Below, in pieces: positions 9,701-33,700 of a stretch of DNA of 64,000 bases. The stretch covers positions 199,890 through 263,889 of the forward strand of contig NZ_JAVHJU010000036.1 in NCBI RefSeq assembly GCF_031082405.1, written 5' to 3'. A model generated the notes under the pieces. That model was not told the DNA's origin and did no database searches. It saw only the letters and a list, made by a program, of their open reading frames with translations. Both the position numbers and the translations under genes were made by a program. The stretch is from Amycolatopsis sp. A133. GTDB lineage: Bacteria > Actinomycetota > Actinomycetes > Mycobacteriales > Pseudonocardiaceae. Positions within the stretch are counted from its first letter, which is position 1; every line of letters begins with the position of its first letter.

Positions 9701-10013
9701 CGCCGCCGCGACCGGGCTCACGCTGCCCCCGACCCTGGTGTTCAACCACCCCAACGCCACCGCGCTCGCCGAGCACCTGCGGGCCCAGCTGGGGGACACC
9801 ACCCCGAGCGTCCTGGCCGAGCTCGACCGGCTGGAAGCGGCACTGGCCGGCGGCGAGCCCGACCGCCTGACGCGCACCGAGCTCGCCGTGCGGCTGCAGA
9901 CGCTGCTGAGCCGCTACGCTGAACCGGAGGCGAAAATTGCGTCCGGCGAGCTCGAATTCGCCGACGACGAAGCCCTTCTCGAATTCATCAACAATGACCT
10001 CGGAAAAATGTAG
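768..10013 (+). CDS. Type I modular PKS, two modules (M1 KS-AT-KR-ACP, M2 KS-AT-KR-ACP)
   Basis: Bimodular polyketide synthase of 3081 residues from ATG 768. A GTG at 747 overlaps the previous stop as GTGA and would add seven residues. I prefer ATG 768 because MANEQKL aligns with the starts of the other PKS proteins here (MADEETL, MSNEQKL, MDNDAKL, MAEQDKL) and GGGG at 759-762 sits 5 nt upstream. Residues 1-33 are a coiled-coil N-terminal docking domain. M1 (867-5480) and M2 (5541-9790) each carry KS, malonyl-type AT, KR and ACP, with no DH or ER. The C-terminal docking tail ends in DDEALLEFINNDLGKM. Each module should add one C2 unit; M2 should leave a hydroxyl, M1 a hydroxyl or ketone. M1 is odd throughout: a palindromic insertion in the KS, a long KR linker, a 19-copy repeat before the ACP, Gly in place of the KR catalytic Ser, and GFTSL in the ACP. 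A terminator-like hairpin follows the stop. Confidence 0.96.
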   Translation: MANEQKLRDYLKFVTADLKDTRDRLADVEARDREPIAIVAMSCRYPGGVGSPEDLWRLVEDGTDAVGGFPSDRGWPVGPFQGGFLHDAAEFDADFFGISPREALAMDPQQRLLLETSWELLERARIAPKSLRRSGTGVFVGGAASGYGSDCLAGVRVAKPPVRGGAPDVTAGDDDVAGYLLTGTAGSVLSGRLSYHLGLEGPSVTIDSACSSSLVALHLAAQALRRGECTLAIAGGVTVMATPGTFAEFDRQGGLAADGRCKAFADAADGTGWAEGVGLLLVERLSDARRHGHPVLAVLRGSAVNSDGASNGLTAPNGPSQRRVITAALAAARLSASDVDVVEAHGTGTALGDPIEAQALLETYGRDRSVPLWLGSVKSNIGHTQSASGVAGVIKMVLAMRHGVLPRTLHVDEPSSQVDWSTGAVRLLTSAREWPADRPRRAGVSSFGISGTNAHVIVEEAEPAAASGSSPVTGPVPWLLSARGPDALRAQAAALVPFADGDLPDVGAALLSGRAAFEDRAVVFGASAEEFRAGLSALASGGSAPNVVRGSVVRGGLAVLFTGQGAQRVGMGRSLYERYPVYASAFDAVCAQFDLPVRDAVFGSVSGLDGTGLAQPALFAVEVALFRLLSSWGVRPDFVAGHSIGEISAAHVAGVLSLEDACRLVSARASLMQALPSGGAMVAIAAAEADLVLDSRVSVAAVNGPESVVISGDESAVLEIAAGFEKTKRLTVSHAFHSSLMDPMLSEFRAVAETLTYHPAEIPVISNVSGALAAPFTAEYWVRHVRETVRFADGVSTLEAAGVGVFLELGPDGVLSSMVPGVAVPTLRRDRDEEQALLTALAALHVHGAEVDWTSFLPAETRADLPTYAFQRKHYWLTGKPPVSTEDQAFWSAVESADADDLAAALGLDAQLAEAVRPALSAWRHRSRRDRTVASWRYRAEWMPLAVGSGAPGPWLLVAPEGDEVGAWLSDVVTLSTAGESRAELADRLRATGTDWTGVLSTAGDVAATAALVQALGDAGITAPLWCLTRGAVSVGRSEAPVAPEQAGVWGFGRSAALEVPFRWGGLVDLPAALDERAAGRLWAVLGGGEDQVAIRASGVFARRLVPAPPESPRRRHPTPATATGVPAQRGSAEEARPGTAPAGNARDWHPRGTVLITGGTGALGSRVARWAAARGAGHLVLTSRRGLDAPGAAELAAELVAAGTPTTVEACDVTDRAAVAALLDRVGDDLRVVIHAAGILDDGVLETLTPERLARVEAAKVTGALHLSELTRDLDAFVLFSGLAGTLGSAGQAGYAAANARLDALAETRRAAGLPALAVAWGPWAGGGMAGDDVIARLGAAGLRPLDPELALAALEGALAAGDTTVTIADVDWAVFGPAFAAARPSPLLAGLASAAGTEAAGIRGAGIKGAGTRIAGTRTAGIKGTGTGTAGAEAAGIRGAGIRGAGTRTAGAEAAGTEAAGIRGAGTRTAGTEAAGIRVTGTEAAGTEAAVELTAAGALELVREHVAAVLGHASPAAIDRSRAFSDLGFTSLSAVELRNRLRAATGLDLPATLTYDHPDPAALARHLEALISGESSALEAEHSVTTADDEPIAIVAMACRFPGEVRSPEDLWDLVARGADALSSPPADRGWPDHLAAVRPGGFLTGAADFDAALFGISPREALAMDPQQRILLETAWELFERAGLDPRSVRGQRVGVFAGTNGQDYPALLTDAGDDVAGYVGTGNAAAVVSGRIAYAFGLEGPAVTVDTACSSSLVALHWARQALRAGECDLAVAGGVTVMATPGAFVEFDRQGGLAPDGRCKAFADGADGTGWGEGAGLLLVERLSDARRNGHEILAVVRGSAVNSDGASNGLTAPNGPSQQRVIRAALADARLDPSEVDVVEAHGTGTKLGDPIEAQALLATYGQEREEPLWLGSVKSNLGHTQAAAGVAGIIKVVMAMHAGVLPPTLHVDAPSSQVDWTAGAVEVLTETRKWPSDRPRRAGVSSFGISGTNAHTILEQAPDDGVGHDTAPAGLLPVPVSAQTDAGLREQARRLLTAERGALPDVAFTLANGRAALPRRAVVLAEDDSELIRGLTALAEGTPDPAVVRGDVQPGSLAVLFTGQGAQRAGMGRGLYDRFPVYAEAFDAVCAEFDRLLDRPLHEVVFGGSSPDETGSAQPALFAVEVALYRLAESWGVRPDFVAGHSIGEISAAHVAGILSLVDACRLVSARASLMQALPSGGAMVSIAAPESDIVLTEGVSIAAVNGPESVVISGDEAAVLEIAAKFAKTKRLTVSHAFHSPLMDPMLSEFRAVAESLTYHPAEIPVISNVSGALASPFTAEYWVRHVREAVRFADGVSTLEAAGVGVFLELGPDGVLSSMVPGTAIPALRRDRDEERTFWSALASLHTAGVPIDWTNLPGHRIPLPTYAFQRERFWPAPAPRPVGGEVDAQFWAAVDRADVAGLAAGTGVPEPDVAKVLPALASWRRERAEAAVTEAWRYRVTWVPVPEPVPAAPAGRYVLVASPGAARRWAEALERPGVVVVGPGELPSDGPVDGVVLISAPGDDALGDAVALARAEVAAPLWCITLGGVAVPGDETPGDVGLAGLWGFGRALALETPDRWGGLLDVPETPDERQAARVWGIITGAGGEDQRALRPSGVFARRIARAPLPTPTSPWTPRGTLLITGGTGALGGTVARWAAHAGAGHVVLLSRSGLEAPGAADLVDELQAAGAEATVLACDVSDRDALARTLRQLPPVTAVVHAAGASQATAFTDLTDDDFHRVLEAKVTGAENLDALLGDDLDAFVLFSSISGVWGSGGQTAYAAANAQLDALAQQRRARGRKATSVAWGPWAGSGMAAGAAEQEHLRRRGLTPLSPDQALSALRSAVQAGDAAVVVADVDWGLFAPAFTATRPSRLLAELPEARLPEPVAVVETARFAGLAPADLLAELVTLIRTEAAQVLGHATTAAVDPKLAFTELGFDSLTAVELRTRLAAATGLTLPPTLVFNHPNATALAEHLRAQLGDTTPSVLAELDRLEAALAGGEPDRLTRTELAVRLQTLLSRYAEPEAKIASGELEFADDEALLEFINNDLGKM
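1218..1280 (+). repeat. Palindromic (REP-like) insertion translated inside the M1 ketosynthase
   Basis: About 21 extra codons sit between GYGSD and DDVAGYLLTG in the KS, where other KS domains of this window have only about 11 residues in total. The extra DNA holds two adjacent hairpins. The first has arms 1232-1240 and 1244-1251 with loop GAA and one bulged T. The second is a perfect 8-bp stem, 1252-1259 with 1263-1270, loop GGA. This gene-end-like palindrome style (CCGGGGC-GGA-GCCCCGG) is common between genes in GC-rich actinomycetes, which is recollection rather than a search. The frame stays open and the KS catalytic residues are intact. Confidence 0.7.
4953..5237 (+). repeat. 19-copy 15-bp tandem repeat encoding xAGxx pentapeptides in the M1 KR-ACP linker
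   Basis: Exactly 285 bp, or 19 in-frame units of 15 bp, encode variants of the pentapeptide [AGT]AG[TI][ERK], for example AAGTE, AAGIR, GAGTR and TAGTE. Units are similar but not identical at DNA level, and higher-order copies are visible (for example GAGTR-TAGxE recurs). The array begins just after the KR end (LLAGLAS) and stops before the ACP helix (AVELTAAGALELV). It makes an Ala/Gly/Thr/Arg/Glu-rich tether of 95 residues where M2 has an ordinary short linker. Such arrays can change length by slippage in steps that keep the frame. Confidence 0.95.
5493..5507. repeat. Near-palindrome GAGAGCAGTGCTCTC in the M1 ACP to M2 KS linker
   Basis: Inverted 7-bp arms around one central base. The identical 15-mer recurs at 51682-51696, and close variants occur at 57737-57749 and 62126-62137. 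A further half-site (AGAGCACT) follows at 5513-5520. Here it lies within coding sequence for a variable inter-domain linker. It resembles operator-like palindromes of TetR-family regulators, but nothing here shows binding. Confidence 0.5.
5541..9790 (+). other. PKS module M2: KS-AT(malonyl)-KR(A1-type)-ACP
   Basis: KS about 5541-6775, active Cys 6024-6026 in DTACSSS, His 6429 in EAHGTGT. AT about 7065-7895, Ser 7332-7334 in GHSIG and HAFH at 7605-7616, so malonyl-CoA. A dimerisation-element-like segment (FWAAVDRAD ... WRRERAEA) precedes the KR. KR about 8760-9330 has GGTGALG, no LDD, Trp 9165-9167 eight residues before Tyr 9189-9191, catalytic Ser 9150-9152, and Gln three before the Tyr: an A1-type KR, giving an S (L-type) hydroxyl by the usual rules. 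ACP about 9540-9780, Ser 9669-9671 in LGFDSL. Confidence 0.93.
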
Positions 10014-10027
10014 AACACCATCCGAAA

Positions 10028-10065
10028 AGGAAAATCCTGCTCCCCGCCGGGAGCAGGATTTTCCT
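10028..10065 (+). terminator. Strong intergenic hairpin, terminator-like
   Basis: Perfect 17-bp inverted repeat 10028-10044 / 10049-10065 with a 4-nt loop (CGCC), starting 15 bp after the stop of the M1-M2 gene. The stem begins AGGAAAATCC and returns as GGATTTTCCT. There is no long U-tract after it, as is common for actinomycete terminators. A second, weaker set of palindromes follows (AGGGGCCCCT at 10070-10079 and CCCCTT/AAGGGG at 10075-10087). It should terminate or attenuate transcription between the two PKS genes, or protect the upstream mRNA 3' end. Confidence 0.75.
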
Positions 10066-10099
10066 GCGTAGGGGCCCCTTTAAGGGGGATCTTTAGGGG

Positions 10100-10128
10100 T
10101 TGTAGGCCCAAAACCGGTCCCATAGCCT
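10100..10128 (+). promoter_or_regulatory. Possible promoter for the M3-M5 gene
   Basis: Downstream of the hairpin, TTGTAG (10100-10105) and TAGCCT (10123-10128) are separated by 17 bp. This is a fair match to actinomycete housekeeping promoters (TTGacr, TAnnnT). It lies 75 bp before the ATG at 10204, in the only intergenic gap of the window long enough to hold a promoter. The hexamer matches are only moderate, so this is a candidate. Apart from the terminator hairpin, nothing else is seen in 10014-10203. Confidence 0.35.
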
Positions 10129-10191
10129 CACTTTGATGCCACTTCGGCGCGCGGATGTGCCGGGTGTCCGCACTTCGCTGGAGAAAAGGCT

Positions 10192-10196
10192 GGTGG
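10192..10196 (+). promoter_or_regulatory. Ribosome binding site (GGTGG) for the M3-M5 gene
   Basis: GGTGG ends 7 nt before ATG 10204, a workable Shine-Dalgarno spacing. A purine run GGAGAAAAGG (10180-10189) lies further upstream. Confidence 0.5.
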
Positions 10197-10203
10197 CACT
10201 GAC

Positions 10204-24726
<14,523 letters not shown>

Positions 24727-27700
24727 ATGTCGAACGAACAGAAGCTCCTGGACTACCTCAAGCGGGCCACGGCCGATCTGCGCGAAGCCCGGCGGCGGCT
24801 CAAGGAGAACGAGGACCGGGCGCAGGAACCGGTCGCGATCGTCGGCATGAGCTGCCGGTTCCCCGGCGGCGTCCGCACCCCCGAACAGCTGTGGGACCTC
24901 CTGGAAGCGGGGGAGGACGCGGTCGGGGCCTTCCCCGCCGACCGCGGCTGGGACCTCGAGGCCCTGTACGACGCCGACCCCGGCAGCGCGGGCACCAGCT
25001 ACACCCGGGAGGGCGCGTTCCTGCACGACGCGGCCGACTTCGACGCCGGGTTCTTCGGGATCTCCCCGCGCGAAGCCCTCGCCATGGACCCCCAGCAGCG
25101 GCTGCTCCTGGAGGTGTCCTGGGAGGTGCTGGAGCGGGCGGGCATCAACCCGGCGTCCGTGCGCGGCGAGAAGGTCGGCGTCTACGCCGGGGTGATGTAC
25201 TCCGACTACGCGGCCCGGCTGCTGCTCGCGCCGGAGGTGTTCGCGGAGTTCGAGGCCCACCTCGGCAACGGCAGCGCGGGCAGCGTCGCCTCCGGCCGGA
25301 TCGCCTACACCCTCGGCCTCGAAGGCCCCGCGGTCACCATCGACACGGCCTGCTCGTCGTCGCTCGTCGCGTTGCACCTGGCCTGCCAGGCCGTCCGGCT
25401 CGGTGACTGCTCCCTGGCACTGGCCGGCGGCGTCACGGTGATGGCCACGCCGGGCACGTTCACCGCGTTCAGCCGTCAGCGCGGCCTGGCCGCCGACGGC
25501 CGCTGCAAGCCCTTCGCCGACGCCGCCGACGGCACCGGCTGGGGCGAGGGCGCGGGCATGCTGCTCGTCGAACGCCTTTCCGACGCCCGCCGCCACGGGC
25601 ACCCGGTGCTCGCCGTCGTCCGCGGCTCCGCGGTGAACTCCGACGGCGCGAGCAGCGGCCTGACCGCGCCGAACGGGCCGTCGCAGCAGCGGGTCATCCG
25701 CGCCGCGCTGGAGCGCGCCCAGCTGTCGGCCGAGCAGGTGGACGCGGTCGAGGCGCACGGCACCGGCACCACGCTGGGCGACCCGATCGAGGCCCAGGCC
25801 CTGCTGGCCACCTACGGCCGCGGCCGCGCCGCCGACCGCCCGCTGCTCCTCGGCTCGGTGAAGTCCAACCTCGGGCACACCCAGGCGGCCGCCGGCGTGG
25901 CCGGGATCATCAAGTCCGTCCAGGCCATGCGCCGCGGGCTGCTGCCGCGCTCGCTGCACATCGACGCGCCGTCGTCCCAAGTGGACTGGAGCGCCGGGGA
26001 GGTCCGGCTGCTCACCGAGGCGGCGCCGTGGCCGGAGACCGGGCAGCCGCGGCGGATCGGCGTCTCGTCGTTCGGGGTCAGCGGGACGAACGCGCACGTG
26101 ATCCTGGAACAGGCTCCTGCCGAGGACGCCGCGCCACCGTCGCGGGCGGCGTCGGGACCGGTGCCGTGGGTGTTGTCGGCCGGGTCTCCCGAAGCTTTGC
26201 GGGCCCAGGCGGCCGCGCTGCTCGGCCACGACGGCGACCCGGCCGACATCGGGTTTTCGCTGGTCAAGTCGCGGGCGTTGCTCGGCCACCGTGCGGTGGT
26301 CACCGGGGAGGGCGGGCTGGCCGCTCTCGCCGCCGGCTCGCCGAGCCCGGCCGTGGTCACCGGGGAAACTTCGGCTCGCGGCAAGGTCGCGCTGGTGTTC
26401 CCGGGTCAGGGTGCGCAGTGGACCGGGATGGCCTTGGAGCTGGCGGCATCGTCGCCGGTGTTCGCGGCGCGCCTCGACGAGTGCGCGGTCGCTCTTGCGT
26501 CCTTTGTGGACTGGTCGTTGCGGGACGTCCTGGCGGACGATTCGGCGCTCGCCCGGGTCGACGTGGTGCAGCCGGCGTTGTTCGCGGTGATGGTGTCGCT
26601 GGCGCAGCTGTGGCGGTCCCATGGTGTGGTTCCCGACGCCGTGGTGGGCCATTCCCAGGGTGAGATCGCTGCCGCCGTCGTTTCGGGGGCTCTGTCGCTC
26701 GAGGACGGTGCTCGGGTGGTCGCGTTGCGCAGCAAGGCGATCCTCGCGCTGGCCGGACGCGGCGGCATGGTTTCGGTCGCTGCTCCGCTTTCCGCCGTCG
26801 AGGAACGGCTGGCGGACGGTTTGTCGATCGCGGCGGTGAACGGTCCGTCCGCGGTGGTCGTCTCCGGCGAGCCGGCCGCGCTCGATGCGTTGATCGCTTC
26901 GTGTGAGGCGGACGGTATTCGCGCGAAGCGGGTGCCGGTGGACTACGCCTCGCACTCGGTGCAGGTGGAGCAGCTGCACGACGAGCTGCTCGAAGTCCTC
27001 GGTCCGATCACGCCCCGGCCGGGGGAGACGGCGTTCATCTCGACGGTCACCGGCGAGTGGATCGACGGGTCCGCGCTGGACGCGGAGTACTGGTACGCGA
27101 ACCTGCGTTCGACTGTGCGGCTGGACACGGCGGTCGAGCGGTTGACGGGCGAGGGTTTCGGGACGTTCGTGGAGGCGTCGCCGCACCCGGTGCTGACCAT
27201 GGCGCTCGGGGAGGACGTGCTCGCGCTGGGCTCGTTGCGCCGGGACGACGGCGGGCTGACCCGGTTCCACACGGCACTCGCCGAGGCGCACGTGAACGGG
27301 GTGGCGGTGGACTGGACCCCGGCGTTCCCCGACGGCCGGGTGGTAGATCTCCCGACCTACGCCTTCCAGCGCAAGCGGTATTGGCTCGACGCACCTCAGC
27401 GGCCCGCGGCGGCGGACCCGGCGGACGCCCGGTTCTGGTCCGCGGTCGACGGCGAAGACCTCGGCACGCTGGCCGAGCTGCTCGGCGTCGGTTCGGAGAC
27501 GTCGTTCGCCGAGCTGCTGCCGGCCCTCGCCCGCTGGCGGCGGCTGCGGCAGGAGAAGTCCACTGTGGATTCGTGGCGGTACCGGGTGGAGTGGAAACCC
27601 CTGGCCGAGCCGGAGGCAGGGAGGTTGTCCGGGCGCTGGGTGGTGGTGGCCGCACCCGGCACGGACGCGACGGAGCTGACGAATTGCCTCGCGGCCGCTG

Positions 27701-30700
27701 GTGCCGAGCCGGTGACGCTCGAGTGGCCGAGCGGCGGGCTTTCCGCCGCCGAGGTGGCGAACAGCCTCGCCGCTGGAGGTGAACAGCGTGCGGCACTCGC
27801 CGGGGATACCGAGGTGGCCGACCTCGCCGCTGGAAGTGCCGAGTCTGCGGCGCTCGCCGAAGCCGCCGGCGGGGATGCCGGACTCGCGGGGCTCGCCGAA
27901 GCCGCCGCCGGAGATGCCGGGCCCGCACTGACCGAAGCCGCCGGGGTCATCTCCCTCCTTCCCGACGCCCCCGGCACCCTCCTCCTCACCCAGGCTCTCG
28001 CCGGAACCGCCGCGCCCCTCTGGCTGCTGACCCGCAACGCCGTCGCCGCCCTTCCCGGCGACCACGCCCCCTCCGCCGATCCCGCGCAAATCTGGGCCCT
28101 GGGCCGCGTCATCGGCCTTGAACACCCCGAACGCTGGGGCGGCCTCGTCGACCTCCCCGCCACCCTGGACCCCCGCGCCGCGCGGCGCCTGGCCGCCGTC
28201 CTGGCCGGGCTCGACCGCGAAGACCAGGTTGCCGTCCGCGCCTCCGGTGTCTTCGCGCGGAGGCTCGCGCACGCCCCGGTCAGTGCACCCGCGCGGCAGT
28301 GGCGGCCCGCAGGCACCGTGCTCGTCACCGGCGGCACCGGCGCGCTCGGCGGGCACGTCGCCCGCTGGCTGGCCCGGAGCGGCGCGGCCCACCTCGTCCT
28401 CGTCAGCCGCCGCGGCGCCGATGCCCCCGGCGCCGCCGACCTCGAAGCCGAACTGACCGCCCTCGGCACCGAAGTGACCTTCGCGGCCTGCGACCTCGCC
28501 GACCGCGACGCCGTGGCCGCGCTCGTCGGAAGCCTCGACGATGTGCGTGCGGTCGTCCACACCGCCGGCCTGCCGCAAGCGGCCACCATCGCCGAGACCG
28601 GCATCGGACAATTCGCCGACGTCCTCGCGGCCAAGGCTCTCGGCGCCGACCACCTCGACGAACTGCTCGGCGACGACCTCGACGCCTTCGTCCTCTTCTC
28701 CTCCAACGCCGGGGTCTGGGGCAGCGCCGGACAGGGCGCCTACGCCGCCGCGAACGCCCACCTCGACGCGCTCGCCGCCCGCCGTCGCGCGGCCGGGCGG
28801 ACGGCGACGGCGGTGGCCTGGGGCTCCTGGGCGGGCGACGGCATGGCGGGCAGCGCCGCGGCGAAAGACCACCTGCGCCGTCGCGGCCTGCGGGAAATGG
28901 ACCCGGGGCTCGCCATCGCCGCCCTGCAGCACGCGCTCGACGCCGACGAGACGTTCGTGGCCGTCGCCGACGTGGACTGGCCCCGGTTCGCCGTCGGGTT
29001 CACCGCCGCGCGGCGCCGTCCGCTCATCGAAGACCTGCCCGAACTGCGCGAGCAGGCGGAAGAGGTCGTCACCGAGGTCGGCACCGGACTCGCCGAGACC
29101 GTGCGCGGGCTCGGCCCGCGGGAGGCCGCGCACCACGTCCTCGACCTCGTGCGCGCCCAGGCCGCCGCCGTGCTGGGGCACGACTCGGGTGCGGCCGTCC
29201 CCGCCGACCGGGCCTTCCGCGAACTCGGCTTCGACTCGCTGACCGCCGTCGAACTCCGCAACCGGCTGACGGCCGCGACCGGCGTCCGGCTGCCCTCGAC
29301 CGTCGTCTTCGACCACCCGCACCCGCGGGCACTGGCGGGTCACCTGCTGCGCGAGGTCTCCGGCGCCGCGGCCGACGACGGCCCGGTCACCACCGCCGCG
29401 TCCGACGGGCCGATCGCGATCGTCGCCATGGGCTGCCGCTACCCGGGGGACGTGCGGTCGCCCGAGGACCTGTGGCGCCTGCTGGCCGACGGCGCGGACG
29501 GCGTCGGCCCGTTCCCCGCCGACCGCGGCTGGGACCTCGCCGCGCTCTACGACCCGGACCCGGCGAACCTCGGCACCAGCTACACCCGCGAAGGCGGGTT
29601 CATGACCACGGCGGCGGAGTTCGACGCCGGGTTCTTCGGCATCTCGCCGCGCGAAGCATTGGCGATGGACCCGCAGCAGCGGGTGCTGCTGGAGACGTCG
29701 TGGGAGGTGTTCGAGCGGGCCGGGATCGACCCGGAGTCGTTGCGCGGCAGCGGAACCGGCGTGTTCGTCGGCGCGACGTCGTCCGGCTACGGCGTCGGCG
29801 CGCGCGACGAGTCCGGCGGCTCCGAGGGCTACTTGCTGACCGGCAGCGCCCCGGCCGTCGTCTCGGGCCGCCTGTCCTACACGTTCGGGCTGGAGGGCCC
29901 GGCGGTCACCGTCGACACGGCGTGTTCGTCGTCGCTGGTGGCGCTGCACCTGGCCTGCCAGTCGCTGCGGCAGGGCGAGTGTTCGATGGCTCTCGCGGGC
30001 GGGGTCACGGTGATGGCGCACCCGGCGGCGTTCGTCGAGTTCAGCCGCCAGCGCGGCCTCGCCGAGGACGGCCGGTGCAAGTCCTTCGCCGATGCCGCCG
30101 ACGGCACCGGCTGGGGCGAAGGCGTCGGCTTGGTCCTGCTGGAACGCCTGTCGGACGCCCGGCGGAACGGCCACTCGGTGCTCGCCGTGGTCCGCGGGTC
30201 GGCGGTCAACCAGGACGGTGCTTCCAATGGCCTGAGCGCCCCGAACGGCCCCTCTCAGCAGCGGGTGATCCGGGCCGCGCTCGCGAACGCCGGTCTGTCT
30301 GCTTCGGACGTCGACGCCGTCGAAGCGCACGGCACGGGGACCCGCCTCGGCGACCCGATCGAGGCGCAGGCGCTGCTGGCCACCTACGGCCGTGACCGGG
30401 ACCGGCCGCTGTGGCTCGGCGCGCTGAAGTCGAACATCGGGCACACGCAGTCCGCCTCCGGCGTGGCCGGGGTGATCAAGATGGTGCTCGCCATGCGGCA
30501 CGGCGTGCTGCCGCGCACCCTGCACGTCGACGCGCCTTCGTCCCATGTGGACTGGTCGGCCGGTGCTGTGGAGCTGCTCACCGAGGAACGCGAGTGGGCT
30601 TCCGACGGCCCGCGCCGCGCTGCCGTGTCGGCGTTCGGGGTGAGCGGCACCAACGCCCACGTCGTCTTGGAGGAAGCCGAACCCGGCACGGTCCCGCCCG

Positions 30701-33700
30701 CCGCTCCGGACGCGACGCCGCCGCTCGTGCCGCTGTCGGCCCGGAGTGCCACGGCGTTGCGGGCTCAAGCCGAGCGGCTGCGGGGCACGGACTTGGCGCC
30801 CCAGGACCTCGCGTACTCCTTGGCTTTCACGCGCGCCACGCACGATCACCGCGCGGTGCTCGTTGCGGACGGCCAGGAGATCGACCGGGCGCTGGGTGTC
30901 CTCGCCGACGGCGGAACCGACGCGGCCGTGGTGACCGGCACCGCCGACCGGGATGCGCTGCTGGCCGTGTTGTTCACCGGCCAGGGCGCGCAGCGGGCCG
31001 GGATGGGCCGGGGGCTCTATGACCGCTTTCCGGTCTATGCCGAAGCTTTCGACGCCGTGCTTGCGCAGTTCGGTCCGGAGTTGCGTGAAGCCTTCGACGA
31101 CGCCGAGCGCTTGGACCGGACCGAGTTCACCCAGCCGGCGTTGTTCGCGGTCGAAGTGGCGCTGTTCCGGTTGATGGAGTCGTGGGGCGTGCGGCCGGAT
31201 TTTGTGGCCGGGCACTCGATCGGCGAGATCTCCGCTGCCCACGTCGCCGGGGTGCTGTCCCTTGAGGACGCGTGCCGCCTGGTGGCGGCCCGCGCGTCGC
31301 TGATGCAGGCGCTGCCCGCCGGTGGCGCAATGGTGTCGATCGCCGCCCCCGAAGCCGACATCGTCCTGACCGAAGGTGTCTCCATCGCGGCCGTGAACGG
31401 CCCGGAATCGGTGGTGATCTCCGGTGACGAAGCCGCGGTGCTGGCCATCGCGGCGAAGTTCCCCAAGACCAAGCGGCTGAAGGTGAGTCACGCGTTCCAC
31501 TCGCCGCTGATGGACCCGATGCTCGACGAGTTCCGCGCGGTGGCGGAGCAACTCCACTACCACCCCGCCGAAATCCCGGTGATCTCGAATGTGAGCGGTG
31601 CTCTCGCGGAGCCGTTCACCGCGGAGTACTGGGTGCGCCACGTCCGTGAAGCGGTCCGGTTCGCCGATGGCGTTTCGACGTTGGAAACGGCCGGTGTCGG
31701 GGTGTTCCTGGAGCTGGGTCCGGACGGGGTGCTCAGCTCGATGGTGCCCGGTAAGGCGATCCCGGCGTTGCGCCGCGACCGCGACGAAGAACGCACCCTG
31801 TTCACCGCACTCGCCCGGCTGCACGTCAGCGGCGTCGACCTGGACTGGCCGAGCCTCTACGCCGGTTCGGCCGGCCGTGCCGTCGCGCTGCCGACATACC
31901 CCTTCGAGCACCGGCGGTACTGGCTCGAACCCGCTCGTCCGCAGGCCGTGGCCGATACCGCCGACACCGGGTTCTGGTCCCTCGTCGAGCACGGCGACCT
32001 GGCCCGCGACCTCGCCGTCGACGAGGACCTCGCCGTCGCGATCCAGCCCGCGCTCAAGGCCTGGCGCACCCGGCACCGCGAGGCGAACACCCTCGAATCG
32101 TGGCGCTACCGCGTGGCCTGGCGGCCCCACCCGATCCCGGCCGGCCGGCTCTCCGGCACCTGGCTGATCATCGGCACCGAGCACGCCGGGATCGCCGAAA
32201 GCCTGGCCGAGCGGGGCGCGGAAGTCCGCACCGTGCCCGTCGAACGCCTGCACGACGTGCACGACATCGCCGGTGCGCTGGCCTTCCCGGCGGACCTCGG
32301 CGAAGCCCTCACCGTGCTCCAAGCCGACCTGCCCGGCCCGCTCTGGTGCGTCACCACCGGAGCCGTGCGCACCGCCCGCTCCGACACCGCACCCGATCCG
32401 GCGCTCGCGCAGGTCTGGGGCCTCGGCCGGGTCGCCGCCCTCGAACTCACCGGCCGCGAGATCGGCCTGCTGGACCTGCCGGCCACCCTCGACGACCGCG
32501 GCCACGCCCGGCTCGCGGGCCTCCTCGCCGCCGGCACCGCCGAGGACCAGGTGGCGCTGCGGGCATCCGGGGCCTTCGTACCCCGGCTCGTCCGGGCCCC
32601 GGCGGGCGCCGAACCCGGCGGCTGGACCCCCTCGGGCACCGTCCTCGTCACCGGCGGCACCGGGGCACTGGGCAGCGCGCTGGCCCGGGAACTGGCCGCC
32701 CGCGGAACCCGGCACCTCCTGCTCCTCAGCCGCCGCGGTCCGGCCGCCCCGGGCGCGGACGACCTCGCTACGCAGCTGCGCGACCTCGGTGCGGAAGCCG
32801 AGATCATCGCCTGCGACGTCGCCGACCGCGCGGCACTGGCCGCAGTCCTGGCCGGACGGTCCGTGACCGCGGTCTTCCACGCCGCGGGCCACGGCCGGTT
32901 CACCCCCATCACCGCATCGTCCACCCAGGACTTCGCGGAAGTGGTCGGGGCCAAGGTCGACGGCGCGGTCCACCTCGACGAGCTGCTCGGTGACGACCTC
33001 GACGCGTTCGTGCTGTTCTCGTCCATCGCCGGGGTCTGGGGCAGCGGCCACCAGGGCGCCTACGCGGCGGCCAACGCCCACCTCGACGCGCTGGCCGAGC
33101 GCCGCCGCGCCGCCGGGCGCACCGGCACCTCGATCGCCTGGGGACCGTGGGCGGGAGCCGGCATGGGTGCGTCCGAAGAGGGCGAAGAGCTCCTCCGCCG
33201 TCGTGGGCTCAACCCCCTGGACCCGGTCCTCGGGCTGCGGGCGCTGCTGCAGGCCGTCGAGCTCGACGAGACCACCGTGGTCGTCGCGGACGTCGACTGG
33301 GCCCGGTTCGCGCCGTCGTACGCGGCCGCCCGGCCCCGGCCGCTCATGGCCGAACTGCCCGAATTCACCGTCGGCGAGGCGCCGGCGGCCCGCGGCACGG
33401 CCGAGCTGACCACGCGCCTGGCCGCGCTGCCCGGCCCCGAACGCCGTCGGGTGCTCCTGGACGTCGTGCGCGCCGGCGCCGCGGCGGTCCTCGGGCACGA
33501 CGGCGCCGAGGCCATCGAGCCGGTCCGGCCGTTCAAGGACCTGGGCTTCGACTCGCTCACCGCGGTCGAGCTGCGCAACGGCCTGGCCGCCGAAACCGGC
33601 CTCGCCCTGCCTTCGACGCTGGTGTTCGACCACCCGACCCCGGCGGACCTGACCGACCGCCTGCTCGAAGAGATCTTCGGCGCGGATGCCCCGGAACCGG

